From NCBI RefSeq assembly GCF_038005225.1, contig NZ_JBBOSU010000001.1, forward strand, positions 856,001 to 920,000: a stretch of 64,000 nt of DNA. Direction: 5' to 3'. The notes beneath the pieces are model-generated. The model was given only the letters and a program-made list of their open reading frames with translations, ran no database searches and was not told the DNA's origin. The position numbers and the translations under genes are program-made. The stretch comes from Solibacillus sp. FSL K6-1523 (lineage in GTDB: Bacteria > Bacillota > Bacilli > Bacillales_A > Planococcaceae). Below are positions 47,032-57,179 of the stretch, piece after piece (the stretch's first letter is position 1; each line of letters opens with the position of its first letter).

Positions 47032-47199
47032 TCTCGCGTCCCCCTTACCTAATATCGTTTCTATTATAACGCTATTTAATCTAGAAAGAAATATAATTGA
47101 TTACTCGTAAATCATACAAAGACACTTGCATTTTTGAATGTAAAAAGATACACTTTACTAAGATAGAATCGAAGAAATATCATAGATGGGGGCGTCCTC

Positions 47200-47481
47200 A
47201 TGGATACGAAAGCACAAGCTTCCTTTCAGGAAAAAGCATTCGAGCTATTAACTGCGGATGCAGATAAAATTGCTCAATTAATTCGCGTACAAATGGATAA
47301 TTTAACAATGCCATCTTGTCCATTATATGAAGAAGTTTTAGATACACAAATGTTTGGCTTATCACGTGAGATTGATTTCGCCGTAAAACTCGGGTTGATT
47401 GAACGTGAGCAAGGAAAGGGAATTTTAAATTCACTTGAAAAAGAACTTTCTTTATTGCACGAAGCATATACAGACAAATAA
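47200..47481 (+). CDS. ylaN: YlaN (UPF0358) small regulatory protein
   Basis: This 93-residue helical protein matches Yla[21 protein letters not shown] and the helices [19 protein letters not shown]. In Bacillus and Staphylococcus YlaN has been tied to Fur function and iron homeostasis and is important for growth under low iron. GGGGGCG precedes ATG 47200. Its terminator precedes ftsW, as expected for this position. Confidence 0.93.
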   Translation: MDTKAQASFQEKAFELLTADADKIAQLIRVQMDNLTMPSCPLYEEVLDTQMFGLSREIDFAVKLGLIEREQGKGILNSLEKELSLLHEAYTDK

Positions 47482-47484
47482 AAG

Positions 47485-47523
47485 AAAACTCAAACGCTCC
47501 AAGCGGTTTGGGTTTTTTTTTCA
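47485..47523 (+). terminator. Terminator after ylaN
   Basis: AAACTCAAAC-GCT pairs with AGC-GGTTTGGGTTT with one bulge and one G-U pair, followed by eight T. Confidence 0.85.
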
Positions 47524-47541
47524 AAAAAGAGGTTTTGATAG

Positions 47542-48720
47542 ATGAAAAATTATTTTAAACAGTATTTACGTAATTTTGACTATGGGTTGTTTATTGTTTA
47601 TATGTTTTTAAGCTTATTCGGATTAGTCATGATTTATAGTTCAAGTATTTGGGTATCGATTGTTTATTTAGATGCCAGTCCCGATTATTATTACATAAGA
47701 CAAAGAACGAATCTGTTGCTGGCCTTTCTATTATTTTTAGTTGTGGTCATTGTGCCGTATAAACGACTGAGTAGTAAAGTGATATTAATGCCACTTATGG
47801 TATTAATGATAATTTTGGAGTTTTGGGTAACATTTGCCGGAAATGGTAAAACAACGACAGGTTCTCAAAGTTGGATTAGTATTTTCGGGCTCATGAACTT
47901 TCAGCCTTCAGAATTTGCAAAATTGTTCATTATTATTTTCTTTGCCGGAACATTTTATCGTAAAAGTATCAATAAAGGTTCCGCGCAACTTTTGAAATTT
48001 GATGATATATCGTTTCCGTTAGGTATGTGGTTATTTATACTTGGCTGTGTTGGGTTAGAGACGGATGTTGGTGCGCTCTTTATTATCTTTGTCATTGCAA
48101 TGTCTGTCGTTGTGACAAGCGGTTTACGAGGAAAAGTCTTATTGAGAATTTTTGGTATGATTTCCGGTTTAGGAGCTGTTGTCGTATCAGCGCTCTTACT
48201 TCTTAAGTGGGAGTCGATTACTACTGCCAGCCGAATTGGGCGCTTTACCTCTTATTTAGATCCGTTTGCTTATGCACAAGGTTCTGGTTATCAAGTTGTA
48301 AATGGTTATTATGCGATTGGATCTGGGGGATTAGAGGGGAAAGGTCTCGGTCAATCAATTCAAAAGCTCGGATACTTACCAGAACCACAAACTGACTTTA
48401 TTATGGCGGTTATTGCAGAGGAATTAGGCTTATTAGGTGTTTCGATTGTTATTTTAGGATTAGGCTTCATTGTAATACGCGGTTTTTATATTGCGATGAT
48501 CACAACAGACCCGCTAGCGCGTATGCTAGCTGCGGGCATATCTACTTGGATTGGATTACAAACTTTTATTAATTTAGGTGGTTTATCGGGGATCATCCCG
48601 TTAACTGGGGTAACGCTACCTTTTATTAGCTATGGCGGTACTTCTATACTATTGCTATCCGTAGCAATGGGGATATTAATTAATGTCTCCACGTATCACA
48701 AAATAGAAAAAAGAAAGTAA
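47542..48720 (+). CDS. ftsW: Septal peptidoglycan glycosyltransferase FtsW
   Basis: This 392-residue SEDS-family protein has ten hydrophobic spans, the conserved MNFQPSEFAKLF near 117 and the C-terminal family signature GVTLPFISYGGTSILL. SEDS proteins polymerise lipid II with a partner class-B PBP. Of FtsW, RodA and SpoVE, the position between ylaN and pycA identifies FtsW. An AGAGG site precedes ATG 47542. pycA starts 17 bases after the stop codon. Confidence 0.92.
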   Translation: MKNYFKQYLRNFDYGLFIVYMFLSLFGLVMIYSSSIWVSIVYLDASPDYYYIRQRTNLLLAFLLFLVVVIVPYKRLSSKVILMPLMVLMIILEFWVTFAGNGKTTTGSQSWISIFGLMNFQPSEFAKLFIIIFFAGTFYRKSINKGSAQLLKFDDISFPLGMWLFILGCVGLETDVGALFIIFVIAMSVVVTSGLRGKVLLRIFGMISGLGAVVVSALLLLKWESITTASRIGRFTSYLDPFAYAQGSGYQVVNGYYAIGSGGLEGKGLGQSIQKLGYLPEPQTDFIMAVIAEELGLLGVSIVILGLGFIVIRGFYIAMITTDPLARMLAAGISTWIGLQTFINLGGLSGIIPLTGVTLPFISYGGTSILLLSVAMGILINVSTYHKIEKRK

Positions 48721-48737
48721 TGAGGGGATGGGGAGAA

Positions 48738-51700
48738 ATGAAGTCGATTCAAAAGATTCTAGTAGCAAACCGTGGCGAAATTGCCATTCGGATTTTACGT
48801 GCATGTAATGAACTACATATTAATACGGTAGCGATTTATTCGCGTGAAGATAGTGGTTCTTATCATCGTTATAAAGCAGACGAGGCATACATTGTAGGGG
48901 TAGGTAAAAAACCAATTGATGCTTATTTGGATATTGAGGACATCATCAAAATTGCTCAAGATGCAAATGTTGATGCAATTCATCCAGGGTATGGCTTTTT
49001 AGCAGAAAATGTAGAGTTTGCTCGCCGCTGTGAAGAAGAAGGGATCCAATTTATCGGACCAACTTCTGCTCATTTAGATATGTTTGGAGATAAGGTAAAG
49101 GCCCGAAAACAAGCAATTCAAGCAGATATTCCAGTGATTCCGGGGACGGATGGTCCAGTAGATAGTCTTGAAGAAGTCGGTGCTTTTGGTGAAACACACG
49201 GATATCCGATTATGATTAAAGCCGCACTTGGTGGCGGTGGACGTGGGATGCGTTTAGTGCAGCATGCAGAGGAATTAGCATCCGCTTATGAGCGTGCGAA
49301 ATCAGAAGCGAAAGCGGCATTCGGTTCGGATGAAGTATATGTTGAAAAAGCAATTATTAAGCCAAAGCATATCGAAGTGCAAATTATTGGTGATGAGCAC
49401 GGCAATATTGTCCATTTATATGAGCGTGACTGTTCGATTCAACGTCGACATCAAAAGGTCGTAGAGATCGCTCCATCGAATTCGATTTCAGAAGATTTGC
49501 GCAATCGCATTTGTGATGCAGCGGTAAAACTAATGAAAAATGTTGACTACATTAATGCAGGAACTGTGGAGTTTTTAGTGGCAAATGATGCGTTTTATTT
49601 CATCGAAGTCAATCCGCGCATTCAAGTAGAGCACACAATTACTGAAATGATTACAGGAATTGATATTGTTCATGCACAAATAAAAGTAGCTCAAGGACAA
49701 AATTTACATTCTCCAGAAGTCGGCATTCCGGCGCAAGATAAAATTCTGCTCTTTGGATTTGCGATTCAATCGCGTGTTACGACGGAAGATCCAGCGAATG
49801 ACTTTATGCCAGATACGGGTAAGTTAATGGTATATCGTTCAAGTGGGGGCTTTGGTGTCCGATTAGACGCAGGGAATGGTTTCCAAGGGGCAGTTGTAAC
49901 GCCGTATTATGATTCATTACTGGTGAAAATTTCAACATGGGGTATGACGTTTACGGAAGCTGCTGCCAAAATGGACCGAAACTTGCGTGAATTCCGTATT
50001 CGTGGTGTCAAAACAAATATTCCGTTTTTAGGGAATGTCGTTCTTCATGAGAAGTTTATTACAGGTGAATTTGATACGAGCTTTATTGATACAACACCGG
50101 AATTATTTGAATTCCCTGAGCGCAAAGACCGTGGTACAAAACTATTAAACTATATTGGGAATGTCACGTTAAACGGATTCCCTGGGGTTGAAAAACGAGC
50201 TAAGCCGATTTTCGTGCAACCTGAAAAGCCGAAAGTAGACATACTTATTCCAACGTTAAATGGGACAAAGCAAATTTTAGATTCGCGTGGTGCGGATGGT
50301 TTAGTAAAGTGGATTAAAGAGCAGGAAGATGTTTTATTAACAGATACAACATTCCGTGATGCACATCAATCTTTACTCGCAACACGCATTCGTTCACAAG
50401 ATATGTTCCAAATTGCAGATGAAACAGCGCGACTTATGCATAATTACTTTTCACTGGAAATGTGGGGCGGGGCTACATTTGATGTCGCGTATCGCTTCTT
50501 AAAGGAAAATCCATGGCATCGTTTAGAAAAATTACGTGAGCAAATGCCGAATGTGCTGTTCCAAATGTTATTGCGCGGTGCAAATGCGGTCGGTTATACA
50601 AACTATCCGGATAATTTAATTCGTGAATTTATACAAGAGTCGGCTTCGTCAGGCATTGATGTATTCCGTATTTTCGACTCGTTAAACTGGATTAAAGGGA
50701 TGGAAGTTGCAATTGATGAAGTGCGCAATAGTGGCAAAATAGCAGAAGCATCGATTTGTTACACGGGAGATATTTTGGATGATTCACGTGCAAAATATAC
50801 GGTGCAATATTACAAGGATATGGCGCGTGAACTAGAGGCGGCTGGTGCTCATATTTTAGCGATTAAAGATATGGCGGGGTTATTGAAACCACAGGCAGCT
50901 TACCGCTTAATTTCAGAGTTAAAAGAAGCAACCGACTTACCGATACACTTGCATACACATGATACGAGCGGCAATGGAATTTTTGTATACGCAAAAGCAA
51001 TTGAAGCGGGTATAGACATTATTGATACGGCATTAGGCTCTATGGCTGGCTTAACATCACAACCAAGTGCGAACTCATTGTACTATGCAATGAAAGGTTC
51101 GGATCGTGCTGTACGTGCGGATATTGAAAGTTTAGAGAAGCTTTCTTATTACTGGGAAGATGTTCGCAAATATTATGTCGACTTCGAAAGTGGGATGAAT
51201 GCACCGCACTCGGAAGTTTATGTACATGAGATGCCAGGTGGTCAGTACAGTAATTTACAACAACAAGCGAAAGCGGTCGGGTTAGGTGATCGCTGGGACG
51301 CAGTGAAAACAATGTATTCAACAGTAAACTTAATGTTTGGCGACATCGTAAAAGTAACGCCATCATCAAAAGTAGTTGGAGATATGGCATTATTCATGGT
51401 GCAAAATGATTTAACGGAAGAAAATGTGTTAGAACGCGGCATGGCACTAGACTTCCCGGAGTCTGTTATCGAATTTTTCCAAGGTTATTTAGGACAGCCG
51501 CATGGTGGGTTCCCGAAAGAGCTTCAGCAAGTGGTGTTAAAAGAGCGTGAAGCGATTACAGTGCGACCAGGAGAGTTACTAGCACCAGTCGATTTTGAAG
51601 CGTTATCAGCGGAGTTAGAAGGGAAAATAAAACGTACACCTTCGAAGCAAGAACTTTTAGCTTATGCCCTTTATCCAAAAGTGTTTGAACAATTTGTCCA

Positions 51701-52172
51701 AGCATTCGATTTATTTGGCGATATTTCCGTATTGGATACGCCGACGTTCTTATATGGTTTAAAATTAGGTGAAGAAATTGAAGTAGAGATTGAAAAAGGA
51801 AAAACATTAATTATTAAACTCGTTTCAATTGGGGAGCCTCAACATGATGGTACGCGTGTCCTTTATTTTGAAATGAACGGCCAATCACGTGAGCTTGTCA
51901 TTCAAGATTTAACGGTAGAAGTAGATGGTAGCATTGCTTTAAAAGCAGACCCAGCAAATCCGAATCAAATTGGGGCAACAATGCCTGGGACAGTATTAAA
52001 AGTTGTTGTCAACAAGGGCAGTACGGTAAAACGAGGGGATCATTTATTAATTACAGAAGCTATGAAGATGGAAACAACTGTTCAAGCGCCAAAAGATGGT
52101 GTTGTAAAAGAAGTGTACGCCTTAGCAGGTGATGCAATTTCAACTGGTGATCTATTAATAGAATTAGAATAA
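48738..52172 (+). CDS. pycA: Pyruvate carboxylase
   Basis: This 1144-residue biotin enzyme carboxylates pyruvate to oxaloacetate. Order of domains: biotin carboxylase (about 1-455, ATP loop KAALGGGGRGMR, catalytic ERDCSIQRRHQK), carboxyltransferase (about 530-800, DTTFRDAHQSLLATRIRS and LHTHDTSGNG), allosteric linker, and biotinyl carrier (about 1075-1144) with the biotinylated Lys in EAMKMETTV. The frame runs from 48720, but GAGGGGATGGGG precedes ATG 48738. In related species PycA is a target of CbpB/DarB and of c-di-AMP; cbpB is at 12.5 kb. Confidence 0.97.
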   Translation: MKSIQKILVANRGEIAIRILRACNELHINTVAIYSREDSGSYHRYKADEAYIVGVGKKPIDAYLDIEDIIKIAQDANVDAIHPGYGFLAENVEFARRCEEEGIQFIGPTSAHLDMFGDKVKARKQAIQADIPVIPGTDGPVDSLEEVGAFGETHGYPIMIKAALGGGGRGMRLVQHAEELASAYERAKSEAKAAFGSDEVYVEKAIIKPKHIEVQIIGDEHGNIVHLYERDCSIQRRHQKVVEIAPSNSISEDLRNRICDAAVKLMKNVDYINAGTVEFLVANDAFYFIEVNPRIQVEHTITEMITGIDIVHAQIKVAQGQNLHSPEVGIPAQDKILLFGFAIQSRVTTEDPANDFMPDTGKLMVYRSSGGFGVRLDAGNGFQGAVVTPYYDSLLVKISTWGMTFTEAAAKMDRNLREFRIRGVKTNIPFLGNVVLHEKFITGEFDTSFIDTTPELFEFPERKDRGTKLLNYIGNVTLNGFPGVEKRAKPIFVQPEKPKVDILIPTLNGTKQILDSRGADGLVKWIKEQEDVLLTDTTFRDAHQSLLATRIRSQDMFQIADETARLMHNYFSLEMWGGATFDVAYRFLKENPWHRLEKLREQMPNVLFQMLLRGANAVGYTNYPDNLIREFIQESASSGIDVFRIFDSLNWIKGMEVAIDEVRNSGKIAEASICYTGDILDDSRAKYTVQYYKDMARELEAAGAHILAIKDMAGLLKPQAAYRLISELKEATDLPIHLHTHDTSGNGIFVYAKAIEAGIDIIDTALGSMAGLTSQPSANSLYYAMKGSDRAVRADIESLEKLSYYWEDVRKYYVDFESGMNAPHSEVYVHEMPGGQYSNLQQQAKAVGLGDRWDAVKTMYSTVNLMFGDIVKVTPSSKVVGDMALFMVQNDLTEENVLERGMALDFPESVIEFFQGYLGQPHGGFPKELQQVVLKEREAITVRPGELLAPVDFEALSAELEGKIKRTPSKQELLAYALYPKVFEQFVQAFDLFGDISVLDTPTFLYGLKLGEEIEVEIEKGKTLIIKLVSIGEPQHDGTRVLYFEMNGQSRELVIQDLTVEVDGSIALKADPANPNQIGATMPGTVLKVVVNKGSTVKRGDHLLITEAMKMETTVQAPKDGVVKEVYALAGDAISTGDLLIELE

Positions 52173-52187
52173 AATATTTTATAGAAT

Positions 52188-52228
52188 TAAAAAATCTGAC
52201 CCAATGAGAATGTGGGTCAGATTTTTTT
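52188..52228. terminator. Bidirectional terminator between pycA and ctaA
   Basis: AAAAAATCTGACCCA pairs perfectly with TGGGTCAGATTTTTT. Confidence 0.95.
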
Positions 52229-53138
52229 ATTTGCTTCGAGATACGAGTAAAATCATATAACAAAGCAGTCCGAATAATAATGTGATTAATAATGAGTGCA
52301 TTAATGCGACGAATAATTGTAATTTTAACAGTACGACAAGCATCCCTGCTAGCACTTGTAAAACGACAATGATGGCTGCAAGTATCCAGCCCCAATAAAT
52401 AACACGTTGTTGCTTGTAATTTTTCACAACATAAATCGTAATGTAAGCAATCCAAACAACAAATAACAATACAGCAAAACGATGTCCCATCTGCACCCAT
52501 TCGTATAAATTATATGGAATGGAGAGCGGTTGATCATTTCGGCACAATGGCCAGTCAGGGCAAACTAAGCTAGCGTCCGTATGGCGTACTAATGCACCTG
52601 AATAAACAACGACATATGAATATAAAGTGACACTAATCGTATGTAATTTTAACTTTTTGCTCATATAAATTTTATCTGCGTCGAATTTTGTATCTACTTC
52701 AAATACAATTAATGTGAGCAATAACACTGCAGCAAATGAGATTAATGAAATGCCAAAGTGTAACGCTAAAATAAAATCACCTTGTCCCCATAAAACTTGT
52801 GCAGCCCCGATTAAAGCCTGCAAAATAAGGAAGAACATGGCCATGGAACCTAAAAACTTCACTTCACGAATATGTCCTAAAGAGCGCCAAGTCCAAACAG
52901 TTAATACAAGAATGAAGATGGAAACGGCACCAGTCACAACGCGGTGTGAGAATTCAATTAAAACTTCTGTCGTTATTTCCTTTGGTATTAAAGAACCGTT
53001 ACAATCAGGCCAGTTTCGTCCGCAACCTAATCCACTATCTGTTTTTGTAACGAGTGCACCACCTAAAAGGATGAGCAACATACCAATAGTTGCCGCGACA
53101 GCAAACCATTTTAAAAATCTACTATATTTGTGTTGCAT
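52227..53138 (-). CDS. ctaA: Heme A synthase CtaA
   Basis: This 303-residue membrane protein has eight spans in two homologous halves, each with conserved His (EFSHRVVTG, LHFGIS, MGHRFAV, MHSLLI) and extracellular Cys pairs (CGRNWPDC and CPDWPLC). It oxidises the heme O methyl group to make heme A for the aa3-type oxidase encoded to the right. The start moves from GTG 53150 to ATG 53138 behind AGGTGA. In B. subtilis ctaA is divergent from ctaB; here ctaB is missing from the adjacent gap. Expression is probably under ResD. Confidence 0.94.
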   Translation of the reverse strand: MQHKYSRFLKWFAVAATIGMLLILLGGALVTKTDSGLGCGRNWPDCNGSLIPKEITTEVLIEFSHRVVTGAVSIFILVLTVWTWRSLGHIREVKFLGSMAMFFLILQALIGAAQVLWGQGDFILALHFGISLISFAAVLLLTLIVFEVDTKFDADKIYMSKKLKLHTISVTLYSYVVVYSGALVRHTDASLVCPDWPLCRNDQPLSIPYNLYEWVQMGHRFAVLLFVVWIAYITIYVVKNYKQQRVIYWGWILAAIIVVLQVLAGMLVVLLKLQLFVALMHSLLITLLFGLLCYMILLVSRSK

Positions 53139-53199
53139 AAAGTAAGTCACCTACTTTGATATTCAACATCGCTCATAAAAAAAGCGTCTCTAGTTTTAG

Positions 53200-53228
53200 A
53201 TAATAGCGAATAAATGGATAAAAGACAA
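53200..53228 (-). promoter_or_regulatory. ctaA promoter
   Basis: On the minus strand TTGTCT (53228-53223) and TATTAT (53205-53200) are 17 bases apart, 62 bases before the ctaA start codon. Confidence 0.6.
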
Positions 53229-53265
53229 CTTCATTCATAATTTCTGTATTATGGGCAACCATTTT

Positions 53266-53306
53266 TTCACAAATTGTTCATAAATTTGTCTCCTATCCTT
53301 CACAAA
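53266..53306 (-). promoter_or_regulatory. Candidate ResD-binding sites upstream of ctaA
   Basis: Three copies of a TTTGTGAA-like motif occur on the minus strand: TTTGTGAAA (53274-53266), TTTATGAAC (53284-53276) and TTTGTGAAG (53306-53298). They match the ResD consensus TTTGTGAAT as I recall it and lie 38-78 bases upstream of the -35. ctaA is a known ResD target in B. subtilis. Confidence 0.5.
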
Positions 53307-54128
53307 TATTGTAAGAAAATGCATTACTATATAGTTGTTGATTTAGATTTCTAAACGTTTTACTTGCATTTCGAATTCTGTTCGTCGAAATTTCACGAAA
53401 CGTCTAGAAATCCGATACAAATTTAGATATAGTTAGGGTAGCGGAAAATGCTTACAAATTTGAAAGGAGAGGTAATGTATTGAAAGGTTCTGTTTTTAAT
53501 CTGCTGAAATAGGAATCTACCTGCTAGAATTTTTTTGAATAATCTTCTTGCACTCATAAGGTTGGGATTGTTCATTCAAACTTAATCACAATATTCAAAA
53601 GAATTTTGCAAATTTTCTAACTCATAATGACCCAAATGAAATTACGAATTGTAAATCATTTATTTTCATAGCGTTAACAATTTACGTTATGACTTGTTTA
53701 AGGTCAACCTAAAAAAGGTAGATGATAAGCAACCAAAACCTTAGTACATAGACTCTGATTAAAAAGTAAGCAAAAGTTTGTTTTTGATGGCATCGTTCGC
53801 GGCCAACATGTGAGGACAAAAAGGGAATTAATCTATGTAATATGGTACGCCACCTGACATACAGGAAGTATCATTTCGATGGATGGGCAGTTAAGTGTAG
53901 ACACGTGGAATATGGTGTTATCAATATCCACCGGCTACTAATCGTTAAGAATGTAGGATGATCATTAACGGAGGCTATTTTGTCATTCGTTAGCTATGAA
54001 CTATACCTATTTCAAAATTCTTTTCTCACTATTTCGGAATTCTTTCTAACTTAAGAATTCACATAGAGCATAACCACAGTCCTGGTTACACATGAAAATA
54101 CAACAAAGAAAGAGGGGTTTATTAAGCT
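53307..54128. other. Gene-free gap where ctaB is expected
   Basis: I found no coding frame with a ribosome binding site over 10 codons in this stretch. The only good site (AAAGGAGAGG near 53463) leads to an ATG or TTG followed by almost immediate stops. Hairpins occur at 53853-53865 (CCTG/CAGG), 53905-53931 (GTGG-ATAT with ATATCCAC) and 53943-53970 (CGTTAA/TTAACG). The stretch probably holds the ctaC promoter and a long leader. Nothing resembling CtaB was seen. Confidence 0.6.
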
Positions 54129-55199
54129 ATGATGAAAGGGCTTAAAAAATGGCGTTTATTCTCGCTATTAACAGTAATGACAGTTTTCCTTTCAGCATGT
54201 GGTGAAGAATATATTTCTACACTTCGCCCAGCAGGTGCAGTTGGTAAAGAACAATTAAATCTTCTATTACTTACATCTATAATCATGTTCGCTGTAGTAA
54301 TAGTAGTGTCGGCTATCTATTTAGTTGCTTTCTTTAAGTTCCGTCGTTCTAGACTTGGCGACAACCACGTGCCAAAGCAAGTTGAAGGAAGTCACACACT
54401 AGAAGTGATTTGGACAGTTATTCCGATTATCCTATTATTAATCATAACGGTTCCATTGTTAAACTCTACTTTTAAATTTGCGGATGTTGCTGCAATGGAT
54501 GAAGTAGATGAAAACGGAAACAAAACAGCGCTTACAGTAAATGTAACGGCAAAATTATATTGGTGGGAATTTGAATATCCAGAGCAAGGTATTATTACTG
54601 CACAAGAATTAGTAGTGCCAACTGGTGAAAAAGTATACTTCAATTTAATCGCTACTGATGTAAAGCACTCATTCTGGATTCCTGCTGTTGGTGGAAAAAT
54701 GGACACGAACGTTGATGGGATTAACAAATTTTATCTAGAATTTGGTAAAGAATCAAAAGATTTAAATGAAGGTGAAGGCGTATTCTACGGTAAATGTGCG
54801 GAGTTATGTGGTCCTTCCCATGCATTAATGGATTTCAAAGTAAAAGCACTTGAACGTTCTGCGTTTGATACATGGGTAGCATCAATGCAAGCTACTGAAG
54901 GTAACACGGCAAGTGCAGAATCTGCTAACGTTGGGGAAGCAACATTTGCAAACTCTTGTCTAGGCTGTCACGCAGTTTCGGCTGTTGCGGGTCCTGGTAT
55001 GGGTCCAAACTTAACAACATTTGGTGATCGTAACCGTGTAGCTGGCTTCATGGATCACACAGTAGAAGCTACTACAGATTGGATTATGGATCCAGAATAT
55101 TACAAACCAGGTAATACAATGACTGGTAAATACAACGTTACTGAAGAAGAAGCGAAAGCAATTTCTGAATACTTAATGACGTTAACAATTGAAAAATAA
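54129..55199 (+). CDS. ctaC: Cytochrome caa3 oxidase subunit II (with cytochrome c domain)
   Basis: This 356-residue lipoprotein has signal peptide and lipobox FLSAC, two membrane spans, a cupredoxin domain with the CuA ligands in HSFWIPAVGGKMD and CAELCGPSHALM, and a C-terminal cytochrome c domain (about 265-356) with the heme-binding CLGCH and Met ligand near NTMTG. The fused cytochrome makes this a caa3-type oxidase, accepting electrons from menaquinol via cytochrome c. GAGGGG lies 12 bases before ATG 54129; ATG 54132 is an alternative. Confidence 0.96.
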   Translation: MMKGLKKWRLFSLLTVMTVFLSACGEEYISTLRPAGAVGKEQLNLLLLTSIIMFAVVIVVSAIYLVAFFKFRRSRLGDNHVPKQVEGSHTLEVIWTVIPIILLLIITVPLLNSTFKFADVAAMDEVDENGNKTALTVNVTAKLYWWEFEYPEQGIITAQELVVPTGEKVYFNLIATDVKHSFWIPAVGGKMDTNVDGINKFYLEFGKESKDLNEGEGVFYGKCAELCGPSHALMDFKVKALERSAFDTWVASMQATEGNTASAESANVGEATFANSCLGCHAVSAVAGPGMGPNLTTFGDRNRVAGFMDHTVEATTDWIMDPEYYKPGNTMTGKYNVTEEEAKAISEYLMTLTIEK

Positions 55200-55238
55200 T
55201 CAAATAATTAGATAGAAACTTTGAAGGAGGTTAATGTT

Positions 55239-57179
55239 GTGAGCTCTGTTACACAGAAAAAGGGCTTTGGGGCACATGTATGGGACTATTTAACAACGGT
55301 CGATCATAAAAAAATCGCCATTATGTATTTAGCTGCCGGTACATTGTTCTTCGCTATTGCAGGTTTTGAAGCGTTACTGATGCGTATTCAGTTAATGTTC
55401 CCTGAAAGTACGTTCATCTCTGCAGGCCTATTTAACGAACTATTAACAATGCATGGTACAACGATGCTATTCTTAGCAGCGACACCATTATTATTCGCAT
55501 TTATGAACGCAATTATACCGCTCCAAATTGGTGCGCGTGACGTTGCATTCCCATTCTTAAACTCGCTAGGTTTTTGGTTATTCTTTATTGGTGCTGTTTT
55601 CCTTCACCTTTCGTTCTTCCTAGGTGGAGCACCTGATGCAGGGTGGACATCTTATGCATCATTATCTTTATATTCACCAGGACATGGTATTGACTTCTAT
55701 ATTTTAGGTCTACAAATATCTGGTGCAGGTACATTAATTTCTGGTATTAACTTCATCGTAACAATTATTACGATGCGTGCTCCTGGTATGACGTTCATGC
55801 GTATGCCATTATTTACTTGGACATCAATGGTATCAAGTTCGTTAATTTTATTTGCATTCCCTCCACTTACTGGTGGATTATTCTTAATGTTAGTTGACCG
55901 TATGTTCGGAGCAAACTTCTTCGATCATACAATGGGTGGTAACACAATTATTTGGGAGCATTTATTCTGGATTTTCGGTCACCCAGAAGTATATATTTTA
56001 GTATTACCAGCGTTTGGGTTATTCTCTGAAATTATCCCAGTATTCGCTCGTAAACGTTTATTCGGATATTCTTCAATGGTATTCGCAACGATTTTAATCG
56101 GTTTCTTAGGGTTCATGGTATGGGCTCACCACATGTTTACAGTTGGTTTAGGTGCTACTGCGAACGCAATCTTCGCTGTTGCAACAATGGCAATTGCCGT
56201 TCCAACAGGTATGAAAGTATTCAACTGGATCTTAACCATCTGGGGCGGGTCTATTAAAGTTACAGTACCAATGCTTTATGCACTTGGTTTCATCCCGTCA
56301 TTCGTTGCGGGTGGTGTTACAGGGGTCATGCAGGCAACTGCTCCACTTGACTACCAACTACATGATTCATATTTCATCGTAGCTCACTTCCACTACGTAA
56401 TTGTTGGTGGTATCGTAACTGCTTTATTCGGTTCAGCTCACTTCTACTGGCCGATTATGTTTAACCGTACGTTAAATCATAAACTAGGAGTACTTACTTT
56501 CTGGGTATTCTTCATTGGTTTCCATTTAACGTTCTTCTTACAGCACTTCCTAGGATTAATGGGTATGCCACGTCGTGTATTCACGTATATGGGCGGTCAA
56601 GGTTGGGATTTATTCAACTTCATTTCAACGATCGGTGCCATTATGATGGGTATCGGAGTAATTTTATTAGTAGTAGACGTATTATTATCGATTAAATCGA
56701 AACCAGTTAACAAACGTGACTACTGGGGAGATGGTCGTTCACTTGAGTGGGCAATCGAAACGCCACTACCATTCTATAACTTTAAACAAACGCCACTTAT
56801 TCGTGGATATGATCCATATTGGATTGAAAAAGAAGAAGGTAACAAAGAAGGTATGGTATATGCTGAGCCACTAGGCGAAATTCACATGCCAAACGGATCT
56901 ATTTTACCTTTAATTATGTCAATTGGTACGATGATTGCTGCATTCGGAGCATTATATAGTCCGTGGGGCGATCAAGTGCAAGCGGGTACAGCAACAGGTA
57001 CGACACCAGCAGTTTCATTAGCGTTAATCATCGGTGGTTTAGGTTTGACGATTGCATGTATGATTATTCGTTCATTCAAAGACGACCTTGGTTTCCATGT
57101 TACAGTTAAAGAAATTGAAACAATTGAAGCTGACTTAGCTCACTACCGTGCAACAGGTAAAAAAGGGGGTAACAAGTAA
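55239..57179 (+). CDS. ctaD: Cytochrome caa3 oxidase subunit I
   Basis: This 646-residue heme-copper oxidase subunit carries heme a, heme a3 and CuB. Heme ligands are visible in TMHGTTM and HFHYVI; CuB ligands and the cross-linked His-Tyr are in HPEVYI, and the further CuB His pair is in WAHHMF. The GTG start at 55239 lies 8 bases after GAAGGAGG; an upstream TTG at 55221 would put the site inside the gene. It pumps protons while reducing oxygen. Confidence 0.96.
   Translation: MSSVTQKKGFGAHVWDYLTTVDHKKIAIMYLAAGTLFFAIAGFEALLMRIQLMFPESTFISAGLFNELLTMHGTTMLFLAATPLLFAFMNAIIPLQIGARDVAFPFLNSLGFWLFFIGAVFLHLSFFLGGAPDAGWTSYASLSLYSPGHGIDFYILGLQISGAGTLISGINFIVTIITMRAPGMTFMRMPLFTWTSMVSSSLILFAFPPLTGGLFLMLVDRMFGANFFDHTMGGNTIIWEHLFWIFGHPEVYILVLPAFGLFSEIIPVFARKRLFGYSSMVFATILIGFLGFMVWAHHMFTVGLGATANAIFAVATMAIAVPTGMKVFNWILTIWGGSIKVTVPMLYALGFIPSFVAGGVTGVMQATAPLDYQLHDSYFIVAHFHYVIVGGIVTALFGSAHFYWPIMFNRTLNHKLGVLTFWVFFIGFHLTFFLQHFLGLMGMPRRVFTYMGGQGWDLFNFISTIGAIMMGIGVILLVVDVLLSIKSKPVNKRDYWGDGRSLEWAIETPLPFYNFKQTPLIRGYDPYWIEKEEGNKEGMVYAEPLGEIHMPNGSILPLIMSIGTMIAAFGALYSPWGDQVQAGTATGTTPAVSLALIIGGLGLTIACMIIRSFKDDLGFHVTVKEIETIEADLAHYRATGKKGGNK

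Noticed and set aside
53463-53512. Good ribosome binding site followed by TTG and a 10-codon frame in the ctaA-ctaC gap
   Set aside because: The frame stops after ten codons and the ATG in another frame stops at once. It may be a leader peptide or the scar of a lost start, but evidence is too thin for a CDS.
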